A stretch of DNA of 64,000 nucleotides from Cepaea nemoralis (taxonomy: Eukaryota > Mollusca > Gastropoda > Stylommatophora > Helicidae). Position 1 is the stretch's first letter, and each line of letters starts with the position of its first letter. The translations under genes and the position numbers were made by a program. The DNA lies in assembly GCA_014155875.1 (NCBI GenBank), contig JACEFZ010026849.1, positions 548,001 to 612,000 on the forward strand, in the 5' to 3' direction. Positions 43,265 to 54,237 of this stretch are shown here, in pieces. The notes below the pieces were generated by a model. That model saw nothing but the letters and a program-made list of their open reading frames with translations, did not search any database and had not been told where the DNA came from.

Positions 43265-43440
43265 GGGGAATGGCATTCAGTGGGTGATGTGGTCGGTATC
43301 ATACCATCCGCCTTTACTTTCCAAGACATTTCCTGGTACACATTTTAGGCTGGGTTGCATGGTAAATGTTAAAAATAAACAGCCTACGTTGGAATCAAGA
43401 CCACAGGTGTGACAGACAAGCATCTAGCCAATATACTGCC
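43265..43440 (-). repeat. SINE family 2, reverse
   Basis: CCGCCTTTACTTTCCAAGAC, CTGGTACACATTTTAGGCTG. Confidence 0.5.
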
Positions 43441-44104
43441 ACGGCTCCTCATTTGGGTATTTGCTTTCTGGTCAATTCAAGAAATCTTCTTTGTTCTGTT
43501 ATATTTTCCCGATCATGTTTATTTGTCAATTTTTCGACTTAACTGGTTATCGATATTTTTCAATAACACCACATCTTGAATGCCTCTATATATCTCTCAC
43601 CATAAACTGGTCAGGTGTATATAGAAAGAGTTATTTCCCATAGATCAAGTTGTATATTCTTTGAAGTTAGCTTTTTTTGTGTTTTCTCTAAATAATCTTT
43701 TAGCATTTAGATTGATCACCATCCACGATGCCTGACATCTCTCTTTGCACCACTAAATATAACCCCAACTGTAAAGTTTACGTCTCATATTTATCTCTCC
43801 ATCAAACTGGAATGCTACTAGTAGAAACAAGCTGGAGGATTGAACTTGTAATGATTTCTGATAACAGTATTAGAATCATACTTAACTTCTTATAGTCTAT
43901 CATGAGTGGCTTTGTTTGTTATGTATGTCCTCAGCCTCCTGTCTCGCACAAAGACCGCACTTAGAAGCACATTGGGTATATGGTATATGATGCTAAGCCC
44001 ATGTTTCATATGCCAATAGGCACTCAATAAATGATGTGATTAATTTCAAGCTGAACACAGAATTCTTCAACCTGGAACCCCCAGGTCAATGTAAAAATCT
44101 CCTT

Positions 44105-44645
44105 CCCATCTCACAAGCTGCCAACAATGTTTAACACTGATGTTTCTCTAAGACACAATGCCAAACTGTATTGCATCTTCTCTCCAGGACTTCTCCCATC
44201 TCACATGCTGCCAACAATGTTTAACACTGATGTTTCTCTAAGACACAATGCCAAACTGTATTGCATCTTCTCTCCAGGACTTCTCCCATCTCACATGCTG
44301 CCAACAATGTTTAACACTGATGTTCTCTAAGACACAATGCCAAAATGTATAGCATCTTCTCTCCAGGACTTCTCCCATCTCACATGCTGCCAACAATGTT
44401 TAACACTGATGTTTCTCTAAGACACAATGCCAAACTGTATTGCATCTTCTCTCCAGGACTTCTCCCATCTCAGATGCTGCCAACAATGTTTAACACCAAT
44501 GTTTCTCTAAGACACAATGCCAAACTGTATTGCATCTTCTCTCCAGGACTTCTCCCATCTCAGATGCTGCCAACAATGTTTAACACTGACGTTTCTCTAA
44601 GACACAATGCCAAACTGTAGAGCATCTTCTCTCCAGGACTTCTCT
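44105..44645. repeat. 90-bp satellite, 6 units
   Basis: The unit contains CTGCCAACAATGTTTAACAC, TTTCTCTAAGACACAATGCC and TTCTCTCCAGGACTTCTCCC. Because 90 is a multiple of three, an ORF stays open across the array. One unit has lost a T near 44325. Confidence 0.95.
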
Positions 44646-44764
44646 TGCCAGCAAACCTTCACTTTGTTTAGACTTGTTTAGTTTCTTTCAACACATTACT
44701 CATATATAACCACATAAACGATGGACAGAGGGAATAGCAGAGTCAGCGGGAATCTCGATACCAA

Positions 44765-45125
44765 TCAATCAATCAATCATGTGCCATGCCGGAAAGCGTG
44801 GGCGGTCATGACTCGCCATTTCACTCGATCACCTGAGTCGTGTATCAGCTCAGTGTTCCTGTCTCGTCCATGCCATATGGCCAAGCCATCCAGGTATTTT
44901 CCTCTCGGTCTTCCTCTTGGTCTGCTCCCTTCGATCTAGCCAGTTATCATCAAGTTCTCCAATCCATTTCTTCTCATAACATGTCCAAAAATTTTTTGAC
45001 TGTCTACGTCTAATTTCTCTAATCACTTTACGATTTTCATTTGTCTCCTGTAGTACTCGGTCATTGGTTTTTCTATCTGTCCATGGTATTTTTTGCATTT
45101 TCCTCAGATACACAAAGTCCATAAA
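44765..45125 (-). mobile_element. LINE C-terminal fragment, (ATTG)n tail
   Basis: Minus strand: DFVYLRKMQKIPWTDRKTND, then RRRQSKNFWTCYEKK and a basic stretch, ending in (ATTG)n. Aligns with the C-terminus of the RTE-like copies but belongs to another subfamily. Confidence 0.75.
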
Positions 45126-45299
45126 CGGGCACTCTCTTGCTATTTATGCTTCACATCGACACTACAAGGTACAAGAGGAACAAGAAGAGATGAGATGATG
45201 AGACGCATATATAACTTAGACAATCATCTTGCAAAAAAAAAACATGCATGACAAGCCATCATCTACTGCACAAACAACACATGAATGTTAACTACTCAC

Positions 45300-45429
45300 C
45301 CCTTGCTGTGTAAGGGCCATGGTGTGTTCATTCCCACAAGCCACTGCATCCACTTTCAACTGCAACATGTGTAGAGTTTCAACTCGCATTGGTGGGCAGA
45401 CGCTCTGAGATAATTCACCATGACCAAGC
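45300..45429 (-). CDS. RLD gene exon 5 (propeller blade)
   Basis: Poly-T tract then ATGCAAG acceptor before 45429, donor GTGAGT after 45300. One base completes Arg with exon 4, then 43 codons: LGHGELSQSVCPPMRVETLH to VDAVACGNEHTMALTQQG. Confidence 0.97.
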
Positions 45430-45562
45430 CTTGCATTGTGAAAAAAAAAAAAATGACACCCTACTTCCTCTTTATAAAAACAGCATTTCCATACAATAAA
45501 TAAAATAAAATCTCTTTAGGGGGTACATGTGTAATAACCGATATAAAAGAGCATTATTTTAC

Positions 45563-45709
45563 CATATTGTCAGAGTTACTTTTAAGCCAGCCCTTCTTGT
45601 TCGCTTCTGCTCGTTGTCTTTCTGCTGGCGAGTCAATTCCAAGACTGGTAATTGACTCATGGCGCTATTTCTGGGCTCCATATTGAATGGCTAACGATCT
45701 CTGCGCCAT
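45563..45709 (-). CDS. possible exon inside intron 4, function unknown
   Basis: Repeat-free stretch. On the minus strand it begins ATGGCGCAGAGATCG, has one in-frame TAG after 14 codons (KxRHE), then reads SITSLGIDSPAERQRAEANK, KGWLKSNSDNM, up to a GTAAAA donor. The codon pattern looks protein-like. The propeller joins exons 4 and 5 directly, so this would be an alternative first exon, a separate gene piece, or a relic. Confidence 0.3.
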
Positions 45710-46051
45710 GATTTACTTTCTTTTACATACGTTGCTATCAAATCTTGATTGCTTGTCCACATTTACTAACCCCTCGCCCTTGACACTCTCGCACTAAAGT
45801 CACAAATCAAACTAACGAGCACAACAGAAGTCCATGCTGTTTTTATCATGTATTTCACCACTTCATATTTACGACAGTTTACATCAAATCAGTTATTCGC
45901 ACCTACAATATGCACAAATACTATCATTGAACATTAAAATATAATGTACAAAGGCTGCAAATTTTTGGCTTGTGCCATTCTCACTCGTTTCGACATGTCC
46001 GACCAGGACCGTGTCTCCACTCCTCATCCCCAGTTCAACATGAGGAATATC

Positions 46052-46425
46052 CTCCCCTCGCACTGGTTATACCACGTTCTCCACGCACCTGCCACCACTG
46101 GTTATACCACGTTCTCCACGCATCTGCCACCAATCATTATACCACGTGCTCCACTCACCTGCCTCCACTCATTATACCATGTGCTCCACTGACCTGCCAC
46201 CACTCGTTATACCACGTGCTCCACGCACCTGCCACCACTTGTTATACCATGTGCCCCATGCACCTGCCACCACTCGTTATACCACGTGCTCCACTCACCT
46301 GCCTCCACTCGTTATACCACGTGCTCCACGCACCTGCCACCACTCGTTAACCACGTGCTCCACTCACCTGCCTCCACTCGTTATACCATGTGCTCCACAC
46401 ACCTGCCACCACTCGTGCAGGTGTG
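46052..46425. repeat. 35/36-bp satellite with E-box motifs, about 10 units
   Basis: The unit is GTTATACCACGTGCTCCACG plus CACCTGCCACCACTC. Five units carry an intact CACGTG; others have CACGTT or CATGTG. Confidence 0.95.
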
Positions 46426-46689
46426 AGTTTCATTCATACCAAACCCACTCCTTGACATGATACCAAAATTAAGCAACACTATCATGTATTATGGACAAAG
46501 TTGACAGGAAACTGCGCTGGCATTGTCATGAGAATGGTCGGACACAAGTTCGATGTCTGGGCTCATCACTTCCAAGTGAGGGAAGGATTGGCCACCTATT
46601 CCTCCTTGTTCTCAGGCCTACAAAATGTGGTGGTGCTATCACTTCACAGGCCCATAGTAGGAAACAGATTGGGACACATTAAAAAATAA

Positions 46690-46990
46690 AAATCATGTGC
46701 CATGCAGATAATCGTGAGCGGTCATGGCTCGTTGCCTCACATGATCACCAGTGTCTTAGATCAGGCCTCTGTTCTTGCCCTGATTATGTCATGTAGCTAA
46801 GCAATCCAGATATTTATCTCTTCCTGTCCTTGCTCTTTTCTTATTATTTTTACCAGTTTTCATGATTATTTCTCCTCATAGTGTGCATAAAAACCTTGAC
46901 TATGTCTAATTTCTCTTATTAACTGAAGGTTTCCATGTGTTTCTTGAAGAGCTGTCTCAATTATGTTTCTGTCTGTCCGTGGTCAATATA
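46690..46990 (-). mobile_element. LINE C-terminal fragment, decayed
   Basis: ATCATGTGCCATGCAGATAA and TTTCTCCTCATAGT, as in 44765 and 2628. No frame left. Confidence 0.55.
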
Positions 46991-47310
46991 GCAATCACAA
47001 ACTATATCTGGTGTTAATGAAATGCTATATTTCTTATTTTTCATTTAAATGTAAAATTTTATAATTTCCACATTTAATCAAAATATTATTTGTGTTCACA
47101 GCTTGTGGTAGCAAATACTACCAAAATGTGTAGCACAGCAACTACAGTAGATAAAAGATAATAATTTTTAAAAAACATAAAAAGACGTAAAACAGTAAAT
47201 AGCTACTATATACTCATTGAGTTAACAATCTATAAATGTTAGTGCACACACGTACAAACTTGCACACTCACACAAAACACTAATTTATTCATTCATATTA
47301 TGATACTAAC

Positions 47311-47444
47311 CGCCCTTGCTGTGATCTACCCCAGGTGTATAAATCCCCATTTCTCACAACTGCAGAATGTTTAGGACCACAAGAGACAGGCTGAAACTGT
47401 ACTGACAGCTTTCTATGAACATCAGCAATAGACTGGGCCCTGCT
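47311..47444 (-). CDS. RLD gene exon 4 (start of propeller)
   Basis: Acceptor CCATTACAG before 47444, donor GTTAGT after 47311. Forty-four codons plus two bases: a linker (SRAQSIADVHRKLSVQF), a half repeat (VSCGPKHSAVVRNG) and the start of the next blade (DLYTWGRSQQG). Confidence 0.95.
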
Positions 47445-47574
47445 CTGTAATGGAAAAAATCAAGGAACTATCAGGACAAATTTTTTATACAGAAATACTT
47501 AACTACATTCTATAAAAAGTAACTTTAAATATACATATACAGCTACTAATATTTGGTAAATGACAAATGGCCAG

Positions 47575-47672
47575 ACAACAGAACATTATCAAGAACACAG
47601 AGGACAGATATTTGTGGAGGAACGTGATCACCTACTCCACTCGACACAGCACATGATGATGATGAAAATTCC
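47575..47672 (+). mobile_element. RTE-like LINE 3' tail
   Basis: AGATATTTGTGGAGGAACGT, GCACATGATGATGATG: the last ~90 bp of the family. Confidence 0.6.
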
Positions 47673-47744
47673 AACAAAGACAATTATCCTTGCCATTCTA
47701 AAATATGTTCTGTTTTTTTCTTCTTTTCTTCTTCCCTTTCATCT

Positions 47745-47960
47745 CCCTGTGGAGCAATGGCCCTCAACCAACTCACGTCAAGCCCCTTGCAGACTTGTTC
47801 ATGATTTGATTTTGCAGCTAAATTTCAGACAGGTTGAATAGCCAGCCCCATGTCAACTCTCCTGTCACATCTCTTATAAAATGTGTAGGATGTTACAGTG
47901 CTACCACTCTTTGCTTCCTTACAGGGCCCCAGTAGCACATGAGCAGAATCTTGTGACTGT
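47745..47960. repeat. dispersed repeat, CTCAACCAACTCAC type
   Basis: CCTCAACCAACTCACGTCAA, GATTTTGCAGCTAAATT, ACAGTGCTACCACTCTTTGC; see 41575 and 51285. Confidence 0.55.
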
Positions 47961-47999
47961 TATCTTGAAATTTGTTTATTTAACTTGCAATATAACACA

Positions 48000-48290
48000 T
48001 CCATACTTGAAGAGCTGAATACTGAAGAAAGTTGGCTATTAAAGACGATAAAACAAAGAAAATTGAAATATTTTGGTCACTTGAAATGTCATGAAAGTTT
48101 GGAGAGAACAATAATGGAGGGGTATATGCCTAGGAAAAGAGGAAGAGGAAGGCCAAAGAGAAGATAGGTGCAAGATGTTGCAGATGATCTCCAGATGGGT
48201 GTACCAGACGCGGGACTTCTTGCTTATGAAGGTTGTTATGGGAGCGAGGTTCTGCAAAGGACATGCTACTGAATGAATGAATGAATAAAT
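48000..48290 (+). mobile_element. LINE C-terminal fragment, (GAAT)n tail
   Basis: LEELNTEESWLLKTIKQRKL, KYFGHLKCHESLERTIMEGY, RKRGRGRPKRR, then GACATGCTACTGAATGAATG. Same family as 14690. Confidence 0.8.
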
Positions 48291-48615
48291 GAATAGCACT
48301 ACAACTTTAAATGTAAATTGTTTCATCAATTTAATATAGGGTATATTGCACACAATAGTCATTTAAGGATATTCAAATGCCATTTTTTATAGTAGATAAC
48401 TCTGAATTTCAACTTGTGTTGTGATCTGTACTGTCTGGAGTTGTTTAATTCTAGCACAAAGAACATGTTATAAGAAGTAACAGTCTCTTGTTTCCTTCTA
48501 AACATAAAAATAAATAATTCTGGAAATCCTTGTTTAAAACATAAAACTTTTAATCTATTTTAAACTGAACTTCACAACTGAAAAAACATAAGTAAAATAA
48601 ATAAAATAAACAAAC

Positions 48616-48771
48616 CATATCTTTCACACTGTCGGCTGGACTGGACACAATTGAAGAAAAATTCAATGCAGGCAGCTTATATGTAGGTGACTGATGACGA
48701 CAGTGATTGAGATGCAGAACTATCAGCAGGAAAAATTTAATCAGTGATTCTGAATTCAATTCCCTTTGGTC
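48616..48771 (-). CDS. RLD gene exon 3
   Basis: Acceptor TTTCTATAG before 48771, donor GTTTGT after 48616. Phase 0, 52 codons: a hydrophobic helix (ESLIKFFLLIVLHLNHCRHQ), then Pro/Ser-rich sequence to SVKDM. It precedes the propeller. Confidence 0.88.
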
Positions 48772-48969
48772 CTATAGAAACAGACAAAAGATAATGTATA
48801 AAATCAATTTTATAACTCACAAATATGTTCCCAGGGATATTTTTATACATATTAAAGCTGAAAAGTATCACAATGCATCACATTGCCTGTTTTATCAGAA
48901 AATGTATTCTCTTTGGCACAATGTTGGAAATTTACAATATAAAATATATACACAAAAAGAACAAATTAG

Positions 48970-49200
48970 GAATACATTCTACAGCAAAGAATATCTCAGA
49001 GTCATAAAACCAAACTTGGGCTTTTAATGACTTTCTACAGCAAAGAATATCTCAGAGTCAATAACACAATCTAGGGTTATTAATGACATCCTACAGCAAA
49101 GGATATCTCAGTCATTAAAACAATATAGGGTTGTTAATGACATCCTACAGCAAAAAATATCACAGAGTCATTAAAACAATCTTGGGTTATTAATGAAACT
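48970..49200. repeat. ~60-bp tandem repeat, 4 units
   Basis: CTACAGCAAAGAATATCTCA plus GAGTCATxAAAxCAAxCTxGG, repeated with small changes. Confidence 0.85.
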
Positions 49201-49496
49201 GTATGTACTTTTAAGTATGTAAAAGGTAATCCTACAGCATATGCAGCCGTCGGAGTGTGAAGCGCTAGGTCTCTACATATTCTAAGCCGTGACATATGAG
49301 GTGGTGTGGCCAGTTTCTATCCTGATTGCCTTTCTTTTTCATACAATTCCCCAAAAAATTGTCTGGTACTAATTTTTAATGAGAGTGGGTCAATCCCAGA
49401 GCCATACTTGTTGAAAAAAAAAACAGCCTTGTTTCTGCCGGGGATTGAACATGAATCAATGCAGATTCAAAACCATCTGCTGGTTGTTGTTTTTTT

Positions 49497-49788
49497 TAGT
49501 GCATGCTCGCTTTGAACTCAAGCGTAGTCCATACACACTACTTCTAGTAGTGCTGGACTGAATTTTGCGTGTGGATTAGCTTTCCCTATTAACAGTGTCC
49601 CTTGCCATCAGGTGAACCCACTCCAACTTCAGAGATACTTGTAATTAACATCCCCTAGTCAAGGACGATAGGTCAACATTTTAGTCCAACTGTCCGGTGT
49701 AGGGGTTGAACCCCTTACTTTAGCATCAGCACACTGGATATTTACGAACACGCGTTCTTATCCATTCAGCCATGCTGACCTACATCAG
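49497..49788 (-). repeat. tRNA-derived SINE, family 1
   Basis: Reverse copy: GCTCGCTTTGAACTCAAGCG, GGGGTTGAACCCCTTACTTT, CATTCAGCCATGCTGACCTA. Confidence 0.85.
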
Positions 49789-50124
49789 GTTACATTCATG
49801 TAGTAATATGTTAATTGTAAAAAATAATGATTTCTCTCTTGCATAATAAAAAAAAGTACATTAAAATCAACTTCTAGCAATTAAAAAAATCTTTTAATTT
49901 AAAAAGAAATTTCAGACCAAATTATTTAAGGCATGCTCAAAAGGAATAAAAAAACAGCACGTATATGTAAAACGTAAACTTCTGTGTATAAATACTGAAT
50001 ACTTAACACGTATTAACATTTGCAAAATGTAAAGCAAAACATATCAATATTAAGTATGTCATTAATATATCAAATCTAAATGTACCATCAGATAAACCTG
50101 AAAACAGACATACTACTGACTTAC

Positions 50125-50182
50125 AAATATGCTATCCACAGTTTCACTTGCTGTAGAGCAAATGGATGTCAGACTATTTGCT
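50125..50182 (-). CDS. RLD gene exon 2
   Basis: Acceptor TGTATTTTACAG before 50182, donor GTAAGT after 50125. One base completes Arg with exon 1, then 19 codons: ANSLTSICSTASETVDSIF. A small exon, too short for ORF finders. Confidence 0.85.
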
Positions 50183-50336
50183 CTGTAAAATACACACAAG
50201 AGAAATAGAATTAAATCAAAGACGATCAAGCTAAGCATCAAGCAAATATCCTAGAGATAGAAGAAAACAAAAGTTGTAGATATTTAGAGATCACTTTTCA
50301 AAATCTCGAGGAAAAGACATGATATTTATAAGGCAC

Positions 50337-51268
50337 TAGCTGACCCGGCCCGGCTTCGCCCAGGCCCTGGAGGGGATCTATCTATCTATCAGTCTGTCTG
50401 TCTGCTTGTTTGTCTGTCTGGCTGACCCAGCCCGGCTTCACCCAGTCCCTGGTGGGGAGCATCTCATTTAATTCATATAAGTAGTCATATAAGCTCTCCC
50501 GTTCCCGACTATCTGTCTGTCTGTCTATCTGACCGGGCCCGGCTTCACCCAGTCAGTGGTGGGGAGCATCTAATTTAATTCATATACGTAGTCATATAAG
50601 CTCTCCCGTTCCCGACTGTCTGTCTGTCTATCTGTCTGTCTGTCCCGGCCCGGCTTCACCCAGTCCCTGGTGGGGAGCATCTAATTTAATTCATATAAGT
50701 AGTCATATAAGCTCTCCCGTTCCCGACTGTCTGTCTGTCTATCTGTCTGACCGGCGTGGTTTCGCCCAGCTCTTGGCGCACAGTAACTTAAAAGAATGTC
50801 CTTCCACACACCATTCAATGAAAACTGTAGAAAAAGATGGGTTACAATGTTATGCATTATGCATTATTTTTATGCAAACTTTGAAAATGCCTTAAAGATT
50901 ATATCATTATTTATTATAACTCATATGCCTGAAAATAACTATAGACAAAGAGTTTAACAATAGTGCAAGTAAGTCCAACAATATGACTATAAAGTATATA
51001 GAAATGTTATTAATAGTTATGCCCCTTGAAATAACTTTTCTAGAGTGAAGTCCCCCTGCTATATAGACATTATATAATGAAAATGGAAAAGTAAATGTTA
51101 TTAAATAAGTCGAAGATTTTACATTAAGAAATTATTATAGTCGGTTGCAAATGAATGAAAGGAAGACGTGTAGAAAATTTCATCTCAATCGGATGTACCG
51201 TTATCGAACGCATCCAATACCCACAAACAAACATACACTCTGTTTTATAGATATAGATATGAATGGAA
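50337..51268. repeat. ACTAGCTGACCCGGC-type element with internal minisatellite
   Basis: Starts ACTAGCTGACCCGGCCCGGC, a motif widespread in invertebrate repeats. It ends AAATTTCATCTCAATCGGAT, then ACAAACAAACATACACTC and TTTTATAGATATAGATAT. Between 50420 and 50760 a ~110-bp block (CGGCTTCACCCAGTCCCTGG, TAAGCTCTCCCGTTCCCGAC, CTGT/CTAT runs) is repeated three times. Confidence 0.75.
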
Positions 51269-51284
51269 GAGGCAGAATATTAGC

Positions 51285-51500
51285 CCTCTTCTTCTTCTCT
51301 GGTCGACCCTCCACAAACTCAGACCAAGCACTTTGTGGACTTGGTCAAGTTGGCTGGATTTTGAAGCTAACATTTTCTATGGGATGAGGTAGTCAATCTC
51401 ATGTCAACCCTCCTTAGTCACCTCTTATGACTTGCATGGCAGGTTACAGTGGTACTATTCTTTGCTTCCCTTAAGGACACTGGTAACATATGGACAGATT
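51285..51500. repeat. dispersed repeat, CTCAACCAACTCAC type
   Basis: CCTCCACAAACTCAGACCAA, GGATTTTGAAGCTAAC, ACAGTGGTACTATTCTTTGC. Confidence 0.5.
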
Positions 51501-51685
51501 GTTGTCTATTTTAGGTGAAATAAAATCCTAGCCTCTACACTGTATGCAAATTGCTTGGGAAAATGGCCTTTAAACCTTTGCTTAAAAAACATTCTCCTGG
51601 AAGACATCATTATTGTACCGTGCAAAGTATATATTCCATGCAAGATGAGTATTTTGAGTTATATACTAATGTTTTGGTGTCAGGT

Positions 51686-52322
51686 CTTAGTCAGATATGA
51701 CTGAGCTACCATATGACAGTAGATGATACTACCCGCTTTCTGTTAGTGCTGAATGTTGGGTGGTACTTACCAAACCCGACAAATCACATTGTTCCAATGG
51801 CTTCGGGCGGATAAGTGCAATTGGGAGGGTACAAGCCTTACCCTAGTGCAAGGAAATGGAACCTAAAGACTAAATGTCATGGCAGGGCAGACCAGGCCCT
51901 AAGCCTTAGTCGGCAACTGGTCTAGGATGGAAGCTCTGATAGGCAGACAAAGTATTGGTGTTACCTTTCCTCTGGAGTAAAAAATACAGGCCGAGAAATG
52001 GATCATGTTGCATGGATAACACATCGTCTCTAAATTCAGCCCAGGCCTTGTGTTATGGAGAGGTCATCATCATCATCAAGTGCCATGCCGGTTGGCGTAG
52101 GCGTTCATGACTTTCCACAGATCCCAGTATTCGGGTTTCTGGATCAACTCTGCTGATGATATTTTTCCATGCCACAGTCTCAATCCATCCAGCATCATTT
52201 CTCTTGGTCTGCCTCTCCCCTTCTTCCCCTTGATCTTTCCAGTTGTCATGATGTTCTATGGAGAGGTATAACTCCATTTTACAAACTATCATCTGTCAAG
52301 ACGGCAAGGTGCCTATCACTAA
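51686..52322 (+). repeat. 500-bp retroposon, split by a LINE end
   Basis: GGTCTTAGTCAGATATGACT start, ATCTGTCAAGACGGCAAGGT end. Interrupted at 52065-52256. This copy shows the element's true orientation. Confidence 0.85.
52065..52256 (-). mobile_element. RTE-like LINE 3' end inside the retroposon
   Basis: Perfect 11-bp duplication TATGGAGAGGT at 52054-52064 and 52257-52267. Begins (ATC)n on the plus strand and covers the last ~190 bp of the LINE family. Confidence 0.93.
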
Positions 52323-52364
52323 TGTTTTAACATTGTCACTATGTCAGCGTATTGCTACCCTCAC

Positions 52365-52569
52365 CTTCTTCTTGAGTTCTGGAGCCTCAGCAAGGTACCT
52401 CTCATGACAGACTTTGATGGATCAAATATTCTAGCAAGCTCCAGAAGGAGATCATATTTCAGTGATGGGACAAGTTGTCGCAACAATGAGTAGTTTTGTA
52501 TGGCCAGGTGAGGTCGTGTAATGAGAAGCTTAACAATATCTTCAGGTGGCAGACCAGGAAGCATAGAAC
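52365..52569 (-). CDS. RLD gene exon 1 of those visible
   Basis: Acceptor TCATCTGCATTCAG before 52569, donor GTGAGG after 52365. Two bases, 67 codons, two bases: LPGLPPEDIVKLLITRPHLA, IQNYSLLRQLVPSLKYDLLL, ending LRLQNSRR. The ORF extends a few codons 5' to an ATG inside the intron, but the strong acceptor and phase indicate an internal exon. Confidence 0.85.
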
Positions 52570-52834
52570 CTGAATGCAGATGAAAATGCATAATATTGAA
52601 CAATTCACAGCGATACTACGTTAAAGTGCTTACAGATGCTAATTGCCACATGGCTGTTATAAAGTTTGACTGTGTCACATGTGAGAATTGTATGGGGTTA
52701 GTGAAAGAGTTCCTTTTAATAAATGCTAGAAGGTAAAGTAAGTAAAGTAAAGAAGTAACTTAATTACTTAATTGGTAATTAATTAATGATAATTAATGTT
52801 TCATATAAGTATAAGGCTACTTCTCATTCTTTCT

Positions 52835-53112
52835 TCTTTTTAGACCTTTATCACCCATTGGGGAAACGGTCCTCCACCAACTCATGCAATCCATTTATCT
52901 TTTTCTATCTCCTGCAGCCCTGTTCGTGTTCTCCATATGTTCATTTCAGTTTTCAATTATCTTCTTCAGGTATTTTTAGGTCTTCCCCTATTGAATTCAC
53001 CTTGTGGGTTCCAGACAAGGGACTTTCTATTTATACTATCCTCAGGTTTTCTCAGTGTGTGACTTATCCAGGGCCAGTGTCGTTTCCTCACCTCTTGATT
53101 CACCGGAACTTG
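52835..53112 (-). mobile_element. LINE C-terminal remnant (WIGHTLRKP type)
   Basis: Across broken frames the minus strand reads HWPWISHTLRKPEDSI, LVWNPQGEFNRGRPKN and RKRWIA, the C-terminal signature of another RTE-like LINE. Confidence 0.7.
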
Positions 53113-53124
53113 TTTAAGTTCTCT

Positions 53125-53614
53125 TCATGAACTAGATCGTCAAGGCAGACGTCCCAGGTATTATGTTGAATGGGTGTCCTCTTAGTCGAGAGAGTAAATT
53201 GAAGTATTTGGGTATCACCTTTGATAGGTGTTTGTCTTTTAAGGATCATGTGGAGGCTTTGGTGGTGAAGGCTGGTAGGGGACTTAATGCATTGAGGGCT
53301 ATGGCAGCAACCGGGGTAGATCAGAGGATAGGATGCTGTACAGGCTCTTTCAGCAGTTAATAATTTCTGTCATTGAGTATGGTTTGAGGCTGCTGACAGT
53401 CTCAAAGAGCCAGCTTGAAAGGTTGGAGCGCATACAGAATGCTGCCATACGGTTAATCCTGGGGCACACAAAGGACACACCAATTATATGCATGAGGCAT
53501 ATCCTGGCGCTACCAACAATGACGGACAGGCATAGGGTCCTTCAGGCCAAATGGTACCTGAGAGTGGCCGCAGACAGGGATCACCCGCTGCATGCAGCAA
53601 TGGATATGGTCACG
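53125..53614 (+). mobile_element. R1/I-like LINE, RT thumb region (first half)
   Basis: Encodes SKLKYLGITFDRCLSFKDHV, a frameshift near 53330, then LFQQLIISVIEYGL, LERLERIQNAAIRLILGHTK and LQAKWYLRVAAD up to AMDMVT, where the LTR element begins. Continues at 59798. Confidence 0.88.
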
Positions 53615-54235
53615 TGCCACATAACGGAACACGCGCCACCAAGGATAAAGAAGAGACCTTACTGGATTTTCCCAGACAGACACAAAACTGGACGACAAAT
53701 ATGAGAAACCAAGGAAAGGAAAACAACGTCATTGGACGGCAACTGGAGACGCTGTGAATTGTGGATTCGAAAGGATGTGTTTCTAAAAGGCTCCGTGTGA
53801 AGGTGACACCTGGAGGCGGTAATTTCGTGATGAAGCAGCTGGGAGTCCGGAGAGGAATGTGTTAAAGACAACACAACAGTAGAAAGACCGGGTGCAGATA
53901 CCTAGACTTTTATTTAATCAGTTGAACTGAGGATTTGGATAATTAAGCCTCAAGGGCAGCGAGCTGGACTCGGAGCTCGTAAGTAGATGTTATTTAAGTG
54001 AGCGCCGATCCTGCGTATAGGGATCAGCTCACGTTTCTACAAGAGTTATATCTTTTGTCCTGCGGCGGAATAAAAGTACGTCTTTCGCTTGCTCGATTTG
54101 AGTCTGCCATATATTCATGATCCTGTTGGTAAGATAGAACATGTTTTGTTGTTCTGATCTGTTCTTGACGAGTTCAATTTAAGTTGCTTTAAGTGTACGG
54201 TCCCGTGGGATTTAGAGGACAGGCACTTTAAGACA
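53615..54235 (+). mobile_element. 5' LTR (621 bp)
   Basis: TG...CA ends and a GGAATAAA signal. Identical by eye to the 3' LTR except G/A at 53861. Target duplication CACG (53611-53614) / CGCG (59794-59797). Confidence 0.93.
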
Positions 54236-54237
54236 CG

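Noticed and set aside
45944..46460. Overlapping ORFs rich in His/Pro/Thr
   Set aside because: They are translations of the 35/36-bp satellite; other frames are equally open.
52365..52410. Alternative frame in exon 1 reading HERYLAEAPELKKK before the donor
   Set aside because: It looks protein-like, but the frame upstream has a stop and the phase does not fit exon 2. The main frame fits both.
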